DNA of 29,727 nt from Amphimedon queenslandica (Eukaryota > Porifera > Demospongiae > Haplosclerida > Niphatidae). How positions within the stretch are numbered: the stretch's first letter is position 1; each line of letters starts with the position of its first letter. The translations under genes and the position numbers were made by a program. The notes below the pieces were generated by a model. That model was not told where the DNA came from and did no database searches. It saw nothing but the letters and a program-made list of their open reading frames with translations. This document shows, in pieces, positions 29,501 to 29,727 of the stretch. Location: NCBI RefSeq assembly GCF_000090795.2, contig NW_003546401.1, positions 72,119 to 101,845 of the forward strand. Reading direction: 5' to 3'.

Positions 29501-29727
29501 CTAAAAATATTGTGAAACAGCAGTAAATAATAAATAAAATTATCATATAAGGTATGTTCACTACTTATACATGCAGAAATTTTAGATTCTTACGATCTGG
29601 GGGCGTAGCCCCAAGTTGTTCCTATAATTGAATGACCCACGTGCAATGTTTGTATATACATGTATGTATGTCACACTATATATAGTATATATATAGTCAC
29701 ACTTTTATATACATGTATATAGTCACA
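29501..29727. other. Intron or upstream region of the GTPase/death-domain gene
   Basis: Upstream (minus sense) of the acceptor at 29501-29502. Contains a small ggggcgtagcccc palindrome (about 29600-29613), similar in style to hAT subterminal repeats, and tatata/acatgta repeats. No exon recognised before the window ends. Confidence 0.45.

Noticed and set aside
1-29727. CRISPR arrays, operons, tRNA or rRNA genes
   Set aside because: Tandem repeats here are microsatellites or transposon-derived without spacers. Genes are spliced and eukaryotic. No tRNA- or rRNA-like conserved boxes were recognised.

Overview
The window is eukaryotic and metazoan. Genes have spliced coding exons with GT-AG introns of 40 nt to about 1 kb, AATAAA signals and AT-rich non-coding DNA. 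The domains are EGF, laminin G, calponin homology, Kelch, ZU5 and death folds. Compact genes, close divergent pairs, TACATGTA-rich introns and death-fold/ZU5 combinations suggest a sponge (demosponge, Amphimedon-like). That assignment is inference; no marker gene proves it.

Layout. (1) About 297-2146, minus: a transgelin/calponin-type CH-domain gene. (2) 2381-15689, plus: a very large secreted protein with a signal peptide, 37 tandem EGF modules in one 4.29-kb exon, then alternating laminin G and EGF modules, ending in laminin G with no membrane anchor. This order resembles eyes shut (EYS)/agrin more than Crumbs. A 471-base N gap (12694-13164) probably hides one laminin G exon. (3) 15690-17483: intergenic DNA with a decayed hAT element (perfect 8-bp target duplication), a degenerate duplication of the upstream gene's 3' flank, and a long hairpin. 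(4) 17484-21116, plus: a 14-exon Kelch / coiled coil / ZU5 / CARD-like protein of 940 aa. (5) 21367-22236, minus: a mitochondrial Tim44-like (MAIP1-like) protein, divergent by 70 bp from (6) 22307-22885, plus: a small tail-anchored, possibly papain-fold protein. (7) 23381-25544, minus: an RRM protein that looks 5'-truncated, with a partial pseudogene copy of gene 5 abutting it upstream (25598-26100). (8) 26407-29500, minus, 5' end outside the window: a protein with a helical N-terminal region, a P-loop GTPase domain and a C-terminal death domain.

How they may work together: genes 4 and 8 both pair a sensor/switch-like module with a C-terminal death fold and lie about 5 kb apart. They may be innate-immune or cell-death adaptors. 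Genes 1 and 2 share a short divergent promoter region, as do genes 5 and 6. The non-coding DNA carries several non-autonomous repeats: two TA-flanked MITEs, a repeat family with internal palindrome-centred monomers, and hairpins. All exon models were read by eye from splice signals and phase; none has been tested against transcripts.
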